Source: Paraescarpia echinospica
Lineage: Eukaryota; Annelida; Polychaeta; Sabellida; Siboglinidae
Assembly: GCA_020002185.1 (NCBI GenBank)
Contig: CM034531.1
Location: 75,687,585 to 75,751,584, forward strand
Direction: 5' to 3'
Length of the DNA: 64,000 nucleotides
The translations under genes and the position numbers were made by a program. Under the pieces are notes generated by a model. The model did not search any database and had not been told where the DNA came from. It saw nothing but the letters and a program-made list of their open reading frames with translations. This document shows positions 23,641 through 34,458 of this stretch, piece by piece; position 1 is the first letter of the stretch, and every line of letters starts with the position of its first letter.

Positions 23641-23880
23641 CTACAACATACACACAAATTAACATCAGTGATTAGTAGAAATATGTATAATACAGGAGTA
23701 AACATAGTATTCCTGAAAGCTTAAGTGTATGAACATGGGTGGGTCACGTATGCATGCATGCATGTATGTGGAAATTATGCATTATAATGTATATTTCTTA
23801 CATAAGTTTATTTCAGTCATGAAGGTATATAAGATTACCGTAGTCAATTTCTCAACAAAATTGTTGTGAAATATACTAAC

Positions 23881-24323
23881 CCATCCTCCTTCATTGCTGC
23901 TCTGACTGCCACAGTGTCTGCAACATTGCTGCTCTGACTGCCACAGTGTCTGCAACATTGCTGCTCTGACTGCCACAGTGTCTGCAACATTGCTGCTCTG
24001 ACTGCCACAGTGTCTGCAACATTGCTGCTCTGACTGCCACAGTGTCTGCAACATTGCTGCTCTGACTGCCACAGTGTCTGCAACATTGCTGCTCTGACTG
24101 CCACAGTGTCTGCAACATTGCTGCTCTGACTGCCACAGTGTCTGCAACATTGCTGCTCTGACTGCCACAGTGTCTGCAACATTGCTGCTCTGACTGCCAC
24201 AGTGTCTGCAACATTGCTGCTCTGACTGCCACAGTGTCTGCAACATTGCTGCTCTGACTGCCACAGTGTCTGCAACATTGCTGCTCTGACTGCCACAGTG
24301 TCTGCAACATTGCCTTACGGCAT
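23881..24323 (-). pseudogene. Exon for the first half of the PHD finger, expanded by a 32-bp tandem array
   Basis: The acceptor TTTTCACAG lies just before 24323 and the donor GTTAGT just after 23881. The frame from the Ulp1 exon gives DAVRQCCRHCGSQSSN; the exon ends CCRHCGSQSSNEGGW. Inside are 13 copies of a 32-bp unit (CTGTGGCAGTCAGAGCAGCA in minus sense), copy starts 32 bp apart from 23899 to 24283, with no differences seen. The 12 extra copies add 384 nt = 128 codons, so the exon (443 nt) keeps phase. All three frames of the repeat are stop-free. The motif CCRHCG recurs five times in frame. Confidence 0.8.
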
Positions 24324-24836
24324 CTGTGAAAACATTAAAAGTAAAGGTCAGTTCTTACAGTACACTATCCATTTCTTTGCACTGTTCAGAACACTACACA
24401 TTACTCCCTGGCAGACCTGTTCACTTCAACACTATGTTGACTCCTCGCGGAAGCATTTGGCCAAGCTGCGATTAATGTGTGAAGATTATTTGTACACAAG
24501 TAGACACCATTGAGACTCTATAGCTATTTCCATGATACATTGATCTGTGTAAACACCTCACCAGTAAAACATGTGCGTAAAATATAATCCTGCTGCACCT
24601 GCCAATTCTATCATGATTACAATCCCGCCTGTTAATTTTGTTGTAAATTAACAGTGTCGCATAATTGCAACTTCAGCTAATTACTATCATAATCTGCAAA
24701 GTAACTGCAAACATGTTTTACTGTTGTTCATTACAACTGACATACCTGTACTTGGCAAGGATAATTTTTCTGTGTTCTTGATATAATGTACTGTTGACAT
24801 GGAATCCAACTGTAACTTTACATCCAGCACGCTTAC

Positions 24837-24939
24837 CTTTGTCTGTGTTACGCAACAGGCGCCGTGTAATATGTCTGCGCAGGGTGTCGATAGGGTCCAC
24901 TATCACCAGATCTTTCTCACTGAGGATCAGCTCTGCGAA
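24837..24939 (-). pseudogene. Exon for the C-terminal helix region of the Ulp1 domain
   Basis: Reads FAELILSEKDLVIVDP and TLRRHITRRLLRNTDK, the pattern that follows the catalytic CGV block in C48 peptidases. It joins in phase 0 to VLVMQ of the exon at 25198-25466, and in phase 1 to the PHD exon at 24323. Confidence 0.7.
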
Positions 24940-25197
24940 CTTTATCAAATCATTTGGAATTAATCAGAGAAAAACGTGTAAACATGCTATGTAATAATTA
25001 TAATGTAACAACAGATATCTGATATGCAAGTTCTCTATTTCAGAACCTCTGCAAACATGGACATTGCAAACAGTGGATCCGCACGATGACATAACTACGT
25101 AAGCACTAATAAATGTAAAGAAACTTAAAATTGAAAACAGTAATGGTTCTATGTAAGATACGTATGTGTGTGTTTGTGTTAGCAATTCGCCACTTAC

Positions 25198-25466
25198 TTG
25201 CATGACTAATACTCCGCAGCTGTGCCCGTCTTGTTGCTTTGTGTGTGGACGCAGTGTGACGGCCCACACGCCTTGAGGCACTTCCTTCGGGTACCTCTTT
25301 ACAACAATGTTCCATGAATTCAGGATGGCCCCAATCTGTTTTGGCATCTCCCCAGTGGGTTTAAATACACAATATTTCTTGTACTAGGATAGAATGCCAG
25401 CAACTCCCAATGGTCTCCGGACACATTGAACGGCGCCAACACCACGCTTGCAACATCAAAGACATG
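25198..25466 (-). pseudogene. Ulp1/SENP-like C48 cysteine peptidase exon, frameshifted
   Basis: Acceptor TTATTTTCAG before 25466. Encodes VLAPFNVSGDHWELLAFYP (catalytic His before Trp), IVYLNPLG (the usual Asp of this block is Asn) and QQDGHSCGVLVMQ (oxyanion Gln and catalytic Cys). The frame changes between the His and Cys blocks at a four-base C run at 25350-25353, consistent with a 1-bp loss. Ulp1/SENP enzymes process or remove SUMO-like modifiers; with Asp changed and the frame broken this copy is probably inactive. Confidence 0.75.
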
Positions 25467-25769
25467 CTGAAAATAATGACACGTCAACGCATTCTTAGAG
25501 ACACTGATTTTCTGTTTAAACAGACACATTCCATTTCATTTCTCGTTACAAAAAAAGGAAATTTTGTGTCAGGAAAGAGCAAATTCCATTTTCAAATTCT
25601 AGAAAAGCAAATTCCGTTTCAAATGACACATTTTCCATTTCAAACGACAAAAGACAATGGCGAAATGTTACAATTGTCATTATTATTGAAGTTCATATGA
25701 TACCATTGTATAACAAAAGTTCTTTGATATTACAATGTGTATGTATTGTCTGCTACGTGATCTAAACGT

Positions 25770-26535
25770 TTAATCTAATGGTTTCATGTAATAGTAATGC
25801 CTACGTCCTCTGCGACTGTTTTGTCTTGACAGGATGTGATCACAGCACTTTTCTCTGTTGAAGTTCCTGGGAATATAAAAAGTAGTGTTACAATTCATGC
25901 ACACCAACATACTAAACAATTATATAAGAGACTTTCATTTCAAAGGTTGTATCATTTAAAACCAGTTCCTGACATCTTTCACAACTGTAAATAAGTGCTT
26001 ACTTTCTTTCAGATTGTCTACATTGACAGTCTTGGTGGAGTGGTCCGATGTCTCGGCAGTCTTGGTGGAGTGGTCCAATGTCTCGGCAGTCTTGGCAGAG
26101 TGGTCCGATGTCTCGGCAGTCTTGGTGGAGTGGTCCGATGTTACACTTGCTGATGACACCAGATGACTGGGTGCAGTGTGGTACAAATGAGACACATCAA
26201 TGACAGCAGCTGCAAGAGAGTTGACCAGGTGTACTATTGAAGGACAGCTGAACGTGGTGTCCGCAGCAACAGGTGACTTATGACTGGTCGTACAAACACA
26301 GTGTATTTTTATAATACAGTCCAGTTGCCAAGTTTGGTGTGACAGATACAGATTTATGTTAATTATGTGCTACTAAATAAATAGCATGGCCTTAGCAGCA
26401 CCTACCATACGATGTGTAAGGTATGCTTTAGGTTAATGATACAGAATAGTCCATGATAGTGTCAACGATTACAATGTGGCTACAAATGTTTCTCACTTCT
26501 CTTTTGTGCTGAGGGTCTTGCTCTTATTGCCTTTC
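25770..26535 (-). repeat. Tandem segmental duplication, copy 1 (linker exons of the MULE gene)
   Basis: About 700 bp nearly identical in order to 26806-27500. It contains, in minus sense, a basic exon ending ARPSAQKRSEK, an exon with HLYHTAPSHLVSSASVTSDH and Ser/Thr-rich repeats, and a short exon GTSTEKSAVITSCQDKT. Donors such as GAAA|GTAAGC near 26006 and acceptor TTCCCAG near 25870 are preserved, so whole exons were duplicated. Confidence 0.85.
26025..26142 (-). repeat. 30-bp in-frame repeat within a linker exon
   Basis: Four copies of a 30-bp unit (GTCTTGGTGGAGTGGTCCGA on + strand plus TGTCTCGGCA) encode TSDHSTKTAE-type decapeptides on the minus strand. Copy 2 of the segment (27060-27145) keeps only about three degenerate units. 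Confidence 0.8.
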
Positions 26536-26705
26536 TGTTCTTTCTTGCTGGTAACTTCAATCTGCTTTCACATCTCGTCACTTGTTGCTGCAATGGCATG
26601 TCCAGCAAATGTATGTGTTGTTTGCTCCGACTTTTGTGAGGGTGGGTAATATTGACAACAAAAACAAATATGACAATTGTATTAGCCTCACACCCATATG
26701 TGTAC

Positions 26706-26706
<1 letters not shown>

Positions 26707-26766
<60 letters not shown>
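26707..26766. repeat. (CA)n microsatellite
   Basis: Uninterrupted CA tract between the two duplicated segments. Confidence 0.95.
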
Positions 26767-26767
<1 letters not shown>

Positions 26768-26805
26768 TTGTCATACGGCCCATTTGCCCACATATTATGT
26801 TGATG

Positions 26806-27500
26806 CTTTTAATCAAATGGTTTCACGTAATACCTACCTTCCCAGCATCTGTCTTGTCTTGACAGGATGTGATCACAGCACTTTTCTCTGTTGAAGTTCC
26901 TGGGAATATAAAAAGTAGTGTTACAATTCATGCACACCAACATACTAAACAATTCTATAAGAGACTTTCATTTCAAAGGTTGTATCATTTAAAAACAGTT
27001 CCTGACATCTTTCACAACTGTAAATAAGTGCTTACTTTCTTTCATATTGTCTACATCTACATTGGTGGAGTGGTCCGATGTCTCGGCCGTCTTGGCGGAG
27101 TTGTCCGATGTCTTGTCAGTCTTGGTGTAGTGGTCCGATGTTACACTTGCTGACGAGACCAGATGACTGGGTGCAGTGTGGTACAAATGTGACACATCAA
27201 TGACAGCAGCTGCAAGAGAGTTGACCAGGTGAACTACTGAAGAACAGCTGAACGTGGTGTCCGCAGCAACAGGTGACTTATGACTGGTCGTACAGACACA
27301 GTGTATAGATACAGATTTATGTTAATTATGTGCTACTAAATAAATAGCATGGCCTTAGCAGCACCTACCATACGATGTGTAAGGTATGCTTTAGGTTAAT
27401 GGTACAAAATAGTCCATGATAGTGTCAACGATTACAATGTGGCTACAAATGTTTCTCACTTCTCTTTTGTGCTGAGGGTCTTGCTCTTATTACCTTTTGG
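26806..27500 (-). repeat. Tandem segmental duplication, copy 2 (linker exons of the MULE gene)
   Basis: Direct partner of 25770-26535, offset 963-1033 bp because of indels. A third, more diverged relative of the basic exon alone (STEKRKTCKARHTMQKGSEK) lies at about 27565-27660. Confidence 0.85.
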
Positions 27501-27761
27501 TTGGCAAGGCATATATTGTATATAGCTAGACTATGAACTGAATCGTGACTAACCCGTAACTAACATAATTTGTTTCTCACTACCTTTTTGCATTGTGTGT
27601 CTTGCTTTACATGTTTTCCTTTTTTCCGTGCTGGTAACTGCCTTCTGTTGGGACGTCTCTTGACTTGTTTCTGCTCCGGTCGTATGTACTACTTGTTGTC
27701 AATGACAGCATGAGCAAGAAGTTTCTTTGTGGCTTGTTGTAACATTTCAGTCACTTCTACT

Positions 27762-28524
27762 ATGCTTTGGCTTGTGCACACAGAAAGCTAGCATTTTCAG
27801 CTTGTTTTAATGCTGTCCGCAGTTTCTGCAGTGCACTATGTCCTTCCTCTTTCCTGTCCACCCTTACAGGTGCACTGTGCTGCTGTGTACTGTCTTCATG
27901 TCCTATAATATCAGTGTCTTCATTTGTAGGTTGAACAACAACAACGTTGATGGGAGTCTGGCAGGTGACATCCATGTCCAAGGTCATGTATGGACTGTCT
28001 CGATACTCCGGTGTTAGATCAGCCCAAGACATAGTTGTGTTCCTGAAGATTGCAAAGAAGTGTTTGCATGGCAGGTTTGAAGATCTAAACGCCTAACACT
28101 GGCATGATGGTGGCTTCTCGGGTGATCCGAAGTCTACTTCATACCAGATATTGGGGTCACGTTCACTGCAAACCTCGAACTTGTGGTGGCCTACCATGTT
28201 GAAGTCGTGTAGATTATAAGCAGAGGCTGCTTCGTGTGCACGCAGACAGTGTTGTACAACGCTGCGTGGTCTGTTGCGAAGATAGTAGGGGATATCTGCA
28301 TTGAACCGCCGATACTGTTCACTACTTCTGTAGTTCTTCTGGGCATATGTGAGTAGCTGATCAGGTACAAACTGCTCAACCAGATTACAGGCCAAGTTAG
28401 CAAGGCTTCCAACTCCTCACAGTTGCAAGTAGCTGTGCTTCAGTGAACGGTGTAAAGACTCGACACCACTGTTGGTTGTGACTCGGATGTGGAATCCACT
28501 ATCAGTGAACGCACTGCACCATCG
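27762..28524 (-). pseudogene. MULE gene exon with catalytic Glu and SWIM zinc finger, two in-frame stops
   Basis: Begins RWCSAF after acceptor TTTTCAG (28525-28531). Carries TNSGVESLHRSLKHSYL with the third catalytic residue, then LVEQFVPDQLLTYAQKNY, and a SWIM finger SCQC...FRSSNLPCKHFFAIF. TGA at 28417-28419 and TAG at 28093-28095 interrupt a frame that is otherwise continuous. The tail QQATKKLLAHAV sits one frame away near 27700-27760. Confidence 0.75.
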
Positions 28525-29234
28525 CTGAAAATAATAATACTTGATTTTGATTGTTATTTATTAGTACAAAATGCAAGAGCATGATTTATTTTGTGACAAC
28601 AAAGAAGTACAGTTTGTTTTTTCATGAGAAACGATAATACATTTTGTCCTTAAATATATATACAAACACCAACCACACCTGTTTTTTTATTACAAACATT
28701 TTAAAGCTGCTTCTATGACTTTAATCCTTATCTGCTTCCATGATATATATTTCTGTATGTATACACATGTCAATATTACTGGGGTGTTATTACTAGTATT
28801 ATTATTAATTGGGTCTTATTCCAGTCAGCCGCCATTACGTGACAGTCAACTTACCTCAGGTATGTTGAGCCACTAGTTTTCAGTGTATGTCTTCACCTTC
28901 CTGTTGGTTTTGTAAAGGTGACTTGCTTTCACCGCTGTCACGTAGGTCAGTTTGGATTCCGCATTTGCAATGGTCCGCATGGATGATAGGAAGTCCTCCC
29001 TTTCACCCACACCCAGACCGTTTTTGCCTGAAACATTTATCTCCAATATGTGACACATATGATTACCCACATTTGGCCATCACTATGCACATAACTTATA
29101 TTTGTGACTGTGTTTCCACAAAATGCAATAGTTACAGAGGTGCAGCTGAGAATATGTGCAGTCATCAATAAAAACCATTCTGTTTATGTGCTGAATGACT
29201 TGATGTTTGTATCATCATACAAGAGTACACATAC

Positions 29235-30199
29235 CATCATGAACTCGTCGCAGCCAAGCCTGCTCCCGGTGGAAGGTGCACAGATAAATCGGTGCCCTGG
29301 GAAAGACATGCCGCATGGCCTGGTACTCCACGTCGCTGTAATCCACCATCCAGTACGACGGGGTCCATTGTTGATTCCAGGTAGATATTATTCGAAGTGC
29401 TTCTGTGTTGGCTTCTGCTGTTTCGACTTCACAAATAAACTCTGCAGCAGTCAGGTAACCAACATTGGTGCAAACTACTAACATGAAGAGGGGAAGGCTA
29501 TATTTAGTTGTCTTGTAGGTGGCATCCAGAAGTGCAATGTCACCGTATTTATTGAGAAGCCTTTTCTGTGCACCATTCTGGTGAACGAAAAGAAACTGAT
29601 GAGACGTAGCAGTTTCACCATCATCATCGTCATCATCACAGACAGCGAAACATCGGTCTTGTTTGGCATGCTGCACACTTTCGTTGCAGGCAGCTGTCGT
29701 CTTTCGTTCGGTACATGGCCGAAGGAAGAAACCGGCCGAATCGTCGTTCTTCCTCCACTCCTCCACTTTGTGTTGGAGATTTTCTTCATCAAGACCCGAG
29801 TACTGGCCAGCTACAAGGGCACTGTGGATATGATTGCGTACATCCTGGCTGGTTGGGAAATACGCTCTATCCCCCTTGTTTACGCTGACATGTTCTTGGC
29901 GTGACAAATCCTCCTGAACAAACTGTGTCAGCAGTCGTCGCATAATGGGTGTCGAGGTGATGCCAAGAGCCACGTAAGAGTACAGCTTCTCCTTCACAGC
30001 AGGGTGCGTTGGGTTGGAGACAGTGGCTTGTGGTGACAGCACATGGCTGGTATGAGCACATGATTGGGGCAGCTTCTCGACTATTCTACGTTGCTGTTCC
30101 ACAGTGTGTTCAGGCGAGTTGATGATGAATGCAAGTTGCTTCATGACTTCGTGCTTCTTACGGATGCTGGTGTTAGCAGGAGTGCTGAAGGTGCTGAAC
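29235..30199 (-). pseudogene. MULE transposase core exon (uninterrupted)
   Basis: 965 nt open reading frame from acceptor TTGTTTCAG to donor GTATGT. Includes an aspartate run, LLDATYKTTKYSLPLFMLVV with the first catalytic Asp (29524-29526), MVDYSDVEYQAM with the second (29341-29343) and CTFHREQAWLRRVHDG. No stop or frameshift occurs in this exon, in contrast with the exons further 3'. Confidence 0.85.
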
Positions 30200-31621
30200 C
30201 TGAAACAATAATTTGTCTGTAAATATAAATGTATAAATAATTTAGGTATAATTTGGTGTATGTGTGGGAAATATTTTCTCATGCAGACAACATCCACTTT
30301 CTTTCTGTGGCATATTACGTCATTGTGTCGGTATTACTGATACAACAGTACGTATTACCCAAACGTTCCCTAACATGTTTTTCGGGGCAGGGTGGGGAGC
30401 ATATTTAATGTAGTAACCTGCAATGCATAGAATGAGAGGATTTTCCACTTAAAGGAAAATATTTCGTACCATAGGTATAGGACAATAACATATATTATTA
30501 ATGCCTCAAGACTGGAAAAACTACACACATTGTTGCTTACCTTACATTGTGCTGAATATGGATCTGTGCATCACATCCTACTTTCCGTGTCTTCTGGATA
30601 TGGAGTTTTCGACCCCGCATGTACTGGTGGTCATTCTGTTTATAATAAAACGTATAACATAGAAGAGGAACCACAATGACATTTTTTGAACATAATTGTT
30701 TTAATTAAATGAGCACACCTCCATCTGCCTCTTGGCTGTTCTTTTATGTGGCTTTCCATATTGACAGGCAAGAACTGTAATTTTTTGAACGATGTTTGGT
30801 GTTGTGTCATCACCATTAGGTGCCCAAGATATCCTCTTGCAGCGATTCTTCCTTGTAGGAGACCTGCATACAAAGGAACTTGTATATCATTAATTGTGTT
30901 GTTTTAATGTTTGACAATTGTAACTGTAATGGTCAAAATGGCAGGAGACGTGTCCAGCAACGTTAAACACAATGTTATAATTTCCAAGGATTCTAAATCA
31001 CTGTCATCCTCCAATGGAATTTGACCGTATGGAGATTACGTACCAAAGCAATGAAGAATTTACACGACTATCATCAATTTTGTACATAAATCAACACAAA
31101 AGTTTCATAAAAATTGAAGACGGATACGTACATTTGACTTTTTGATTGATTTTATACTGAATGCACCCATATTGTTTACACGTGTATGTATGTATGTTAG
31201 TACATGGCACACCAAGACATGGAGATAATTATGTAAATAGGTAGAGAATAATGGAGATAACAAAACAGCGAATTCTAGGAAGGCAGATTCAGTTTGCATG
31301 AAGCAGAAGTGTGTAACGTAGCCTCTGTATACATCGTAGCTCCGCAAACACAATAGCAATTTGAGTGGGGCAAGTTGAGACACAATCATAACCGTATGAT
31401 GCCATGTTATATTGGCGTACTGACTTTATGGTGTTTGCCAATTATTATATAGACACAGATGTACTGTCTTTTCTGCCGTTTTATCTTAGCATTGCTAGGG
31501 CATGCTGGTTCACTGGACATTTTTAGGATGGACGATCTCATAATGCAACTTTAAACCGACTTTACTCTCCCGTGTGAAACATTATTGGCACATCAGTATG
31601 CACCAGTCTCCAAATACATAC

Positions 31622-31776
31622 CGGTAGCCTACTACAAAGTTGGTCATGGTAGCTCGTTTGTGACACTCCAGTGTAGAAACCAGTTGTTCCTCAGTTGCGA
31701 TCCAGCCAGTGATGTATTCATCATTAACCGTTTCTATGTGAAAATACGACGGAAGCCAGTCAATGTTAGCAGTCAT
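31622..31776 (-). pseudogene. First coding exon of the MULE gene
   Basis: ATG at 31774-31776 gives MTANIDWLPSYFHIETVNDE and ends TNFVVGY with donor GTATGT at 31616-31621. Phase 2 completes an Arg codon with exon 2 (SPTRKNRCKRISW). An upstream in-frame ATG at 31806 is a possible alternative start. Confidence 0.65.
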
Positions 31777-32535
31777 TGTGGCCAGAGATAAAGTGAAAAA
31801 AATCACTATAGACGTACACCAGTTTACTGAAGTTGTGGGGCGTTTCTGCCACTAATCGGGATTATATAGTGTCGCAGAGGATAATGATTAAGTGTAACCA
31901 GACCAACAAGGCATCATTGATTAATGAGTGTAGCTACGAATCGACTGTCATTGTGGTGTGAAATGAGGACGCATCTCTCGAGCCCCCATCCCTCTACCCT
32001 CTACGCATCTCTGCCTCCCTCCCCCCTCTCTCTCTCTCTCTCTCACTCTCTCTCTCTCTGAGTGTATACATAACCTTAAGTAAAATGTTTCATATACCGC
32101 ATGAATTTAATCAGGCGCTATACTGGCAAGGTTGTCTTGCGCTTTCTTTAGATGATTAACCGTGAGGGAGCTCGAGCTAAACTGCTGACGTGTACCCTTG
32201 GCTGATCGTTTTTAACGAGGCACAGCCCACCCGCCAATTGTCATTCGGCGTGAGGGTTGTCGTCTACAAAAGAGATTGTAATGTGAGGGTAATGAGTCTG
32301 ATGTTGCATGACCACAACGAGACTGGTACAGGAGCTGGCTGTTTATACAGATGTGACAGGAATGCCGACCTAAGACGGGTGGTTCCTCAAAGTATAGGTC
32401 TTGCCCTGCACATTGTTTGAACTGAATTGACTCACATACTTGGAATGGCAGCACAAGGGACAAGGAATTCACCACACCATTGACAAAAGATGATCAGGCG
32501 GAATAGCTTGGCATAGTCTAAGGGAATATTGTTGC
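31777..32535. other. Region upstream of the MULE gene, with a CT-rich tract
   Basis: Contains a (CT)n microsatellite at about 32028-32060. It would hold the promoter of the minus-strand gene, but no convincing core promoter or terminal inverted repeat was found. Confidence 0.4.
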
Positions 32536-32709
32536 ACTAGATAGTCCGAATGGTCGGGCAAGCCATTCCCATAGGAAAGGCTAAAATTCCGGGTTTTCGT
32601 GACAATTGACATACGGAAATGACAGTGTTATATTGTCGCATACGTTGGATGTATTACATTAGTATTATTCTACTGTAATAATATGAATGTACGATATCTA
32701 TATAGTCTA

Positions 32710-33165
32710 TGCAATAACACACACAACACACATACACCACACACAAACACACACACAACACAAGCACACTTAACACACACAAAACACTCACAAAACACAC
32801 TCACACAACGCACAGCTACACACATATACAACACACACACACACACACTTAACACACACAACACACAGCCTCACACACATACAACACACACACAGCACAT
32901 ACACCACACACAACACATGCACACACACACACACACACACACACAACACGAACAACACACTCACATAACGCACACACTCACAACATACAGCTACACACAT
33001 ATACAACACGCACACAACACACAGCACACAACACCCAGCCACACGCACATACTACACACACAGAGAACACACACTCACCATATACAACACACACAACACA
33101 CACAAAACACGCACAACACACTCACACAACGCACACACAACACACTGAAACACACAATACACACA
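32710..33165. repeat. CA-rich compound microsatellite
   Basis: Irregular CACA tracts with AACAC, ACAAC and TCACACA words over about 450 bp, located between hairpin copies one and two. Gives Thr-His and Cys-Val pseudo-ORFs on either strand. Confidence 0.92.
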
Positions 33166-33284
33166 CTAGGGAAATGGTCCCGAATGGTCGGGCTCTTAGC
33201 ATTTCCCCCTAGGAAAGGCTAAAAGCCCGAGTTTTCGTGAACAGTGACACACGGGACTGACGGATATATTTTCACCGATGTTGG

Positions 33285-33352
33285 ACAATTTAACAATACT
33301 ACATTACTATCCGGCCATACAGTAGGATACTAATGTAATATTGTTAAATTGT
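33285..33352. repeat. 28-bp inverted repeat with 12-nt loop
   Basis: Arms 33285-33312 and 33325-33352 are reverse complements with two mismatches; the loop is GGCCATACAGTA. AT-rich stem, located between hairpin copies 2 and 3 of the cluster. Confidence 0.85.
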
Positions 33353-33724
33353 TGTTTATAGTATATAAATACATTATAACGCATTCTATGTATGCACTAG
33401 GGAAATGGTTCAAAATGGTCGGGCTTTTAGCATTTCTCCCCTAGGAAAGGCTGAAAGCCCGAGTTTTCGTGACCAGGGACACCAGGGAATGGCCCGCACG
33501 CACGGCAGAATATGACAATTACGTATAGTGGGCCTAATACAAATGGTAAATTACTTCTTCATTGCTTCATTAAGTAAAGGCTACAGTACGCGTGGAACAA
33601 TCGTTGTCCATACATGTGTATGTTGTCAATTTGTGACCATCGAAATGACGGAGTTTTTCGAGAATGGACTTCACTCCCCGATCGAGAAGGCCCGGCCGAC
33701 TGTTTCGCAACTGGGCGCATGACC

Positions 33725-33862
33725 CGCACGCATGCACACACGCACGCACGCGCAACGAAACACATACGCAAGCACACGTAAACAAACACACGCACGCGCA
33801 CACACATATAGTCTACACGCATACACACACATGCGAGCGCACGCACGCACACGCTCGCGTGA
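33725..33862. repeat. CA/CG-rich microsatellite
   Basis: GCACGCAC and CACACA words; purely compositional. Confidence 0.9.
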
Positions 33863-34094
33863 CTATTCATTAAAACCTGTCACATAATTGACAATTACAC
33901 ATCAATTATGAAAATAATAATAATTTCGTGTCGAACGCGTGTCCATAGACAGAATGTATATAGTAGACCTCGACCATTGGTCAAGAACGCTCGTCTTTCA
34001 CCCTAGTATGCAAAGGCTAACAAATTTTTTTTCCGGACCGGAAAAGGAACGACGAAAATTTAAATAATACGTAATTAAATAGTGTGTTCGATAT

Positions 34095-34146
34095 AATATA
34101 CAAGTATACGATATACAAGTATACGATATACAAGTATACGATACAA
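34095..34146. repeat. Short tandem repeat
   Basis: Three copies of a 16-bp unit TACAAGTATACGATA, directly before hairpin copy five. Confidence 0.75.
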
Positions 34147-34388
34147 GGCTTCTGATGTGTGGACTAAAAAAAAGTGGTCCCGAATGGTCGGGCTTTTAGC
34201 ATTTCACCATAGCAAAGCCGAAATACCCGAGTTTTCGGGACCATGTATAGTGACACTACTTAAGGAACGATGATGTTATATATTTTTGTTGTTGAAAGTA
34301 AAACGTCGCCATTATCCTACTATGGCATTGTTCAGTATATGGATTATACACAATGTTTATATATATATATGATGCAAGGACTAAAAAA

Positions 34389-34458
34389 GTGGTCCCGAAT
34401 GGTCGGGCTTTTGGCTATCACCCTAGCAAAAACTAAAAGCCCGACTATTCGGGACCAC
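34389..34458. repeat. Best-preserved hairpin copy
   Basis: Arms 34389-34412 and 34435-34458, 24 bp each, differ at one position, which would be a G-U pair in RNA; the loop is 22 nt. Confidence 0.88.

Larger units (their letters stand above)
23509..31776 (-). pseudogene. MULE-type transposase gene with SWIM, Ulp1/C48 peptidase and PHD modules
   Basis: Minus-strand gene. Exons 1-5: 31622-31776 (ATG at 31776), 30719-30863, 30541-30635, 29235-30199, 28855-29027; exon 6 starts at 28524 and carries SWIM. Then come linker exons, Ulp1 exons 25198-25466 and 24837-24939, and PHD exons 23881-24323 and 23509-23640. All junctions stated agree in phase. The N-terminus (KTRKVGCDAQIHIQHNV) resembles FAR1/CARF-like DNA-binding regions that precede MULE cores. 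DDE core: Asp357 (LLDATYKTT), Asp418 (WMVDYSDVEY), CTFHREQAW, Glu533 (TNSGVESLHRSLK). SWIM: CQC...PCKHFF. Ulp1: DHW and QDGHSCGV. Breaks: in-frame TAG at 28873-28875, TGA at 28417-28419, TAG at 28093-28095 inside SWIM; a frameshift near 27770 and another at the C-run 25350-25353. An open product of 504 residues would lack the catalytic Glu. This is a decaying transposon or formerly domesticated gene. No TIRs were identified. Confidence 0.82.

Noticed and set aside
32683..33222. Long Thr/His-rich ORF and Cys/Val-rich ORF on the other strand
   Set aside because: Both are translations of the CA-rich microsatellite; no domain, start context or splice signal.
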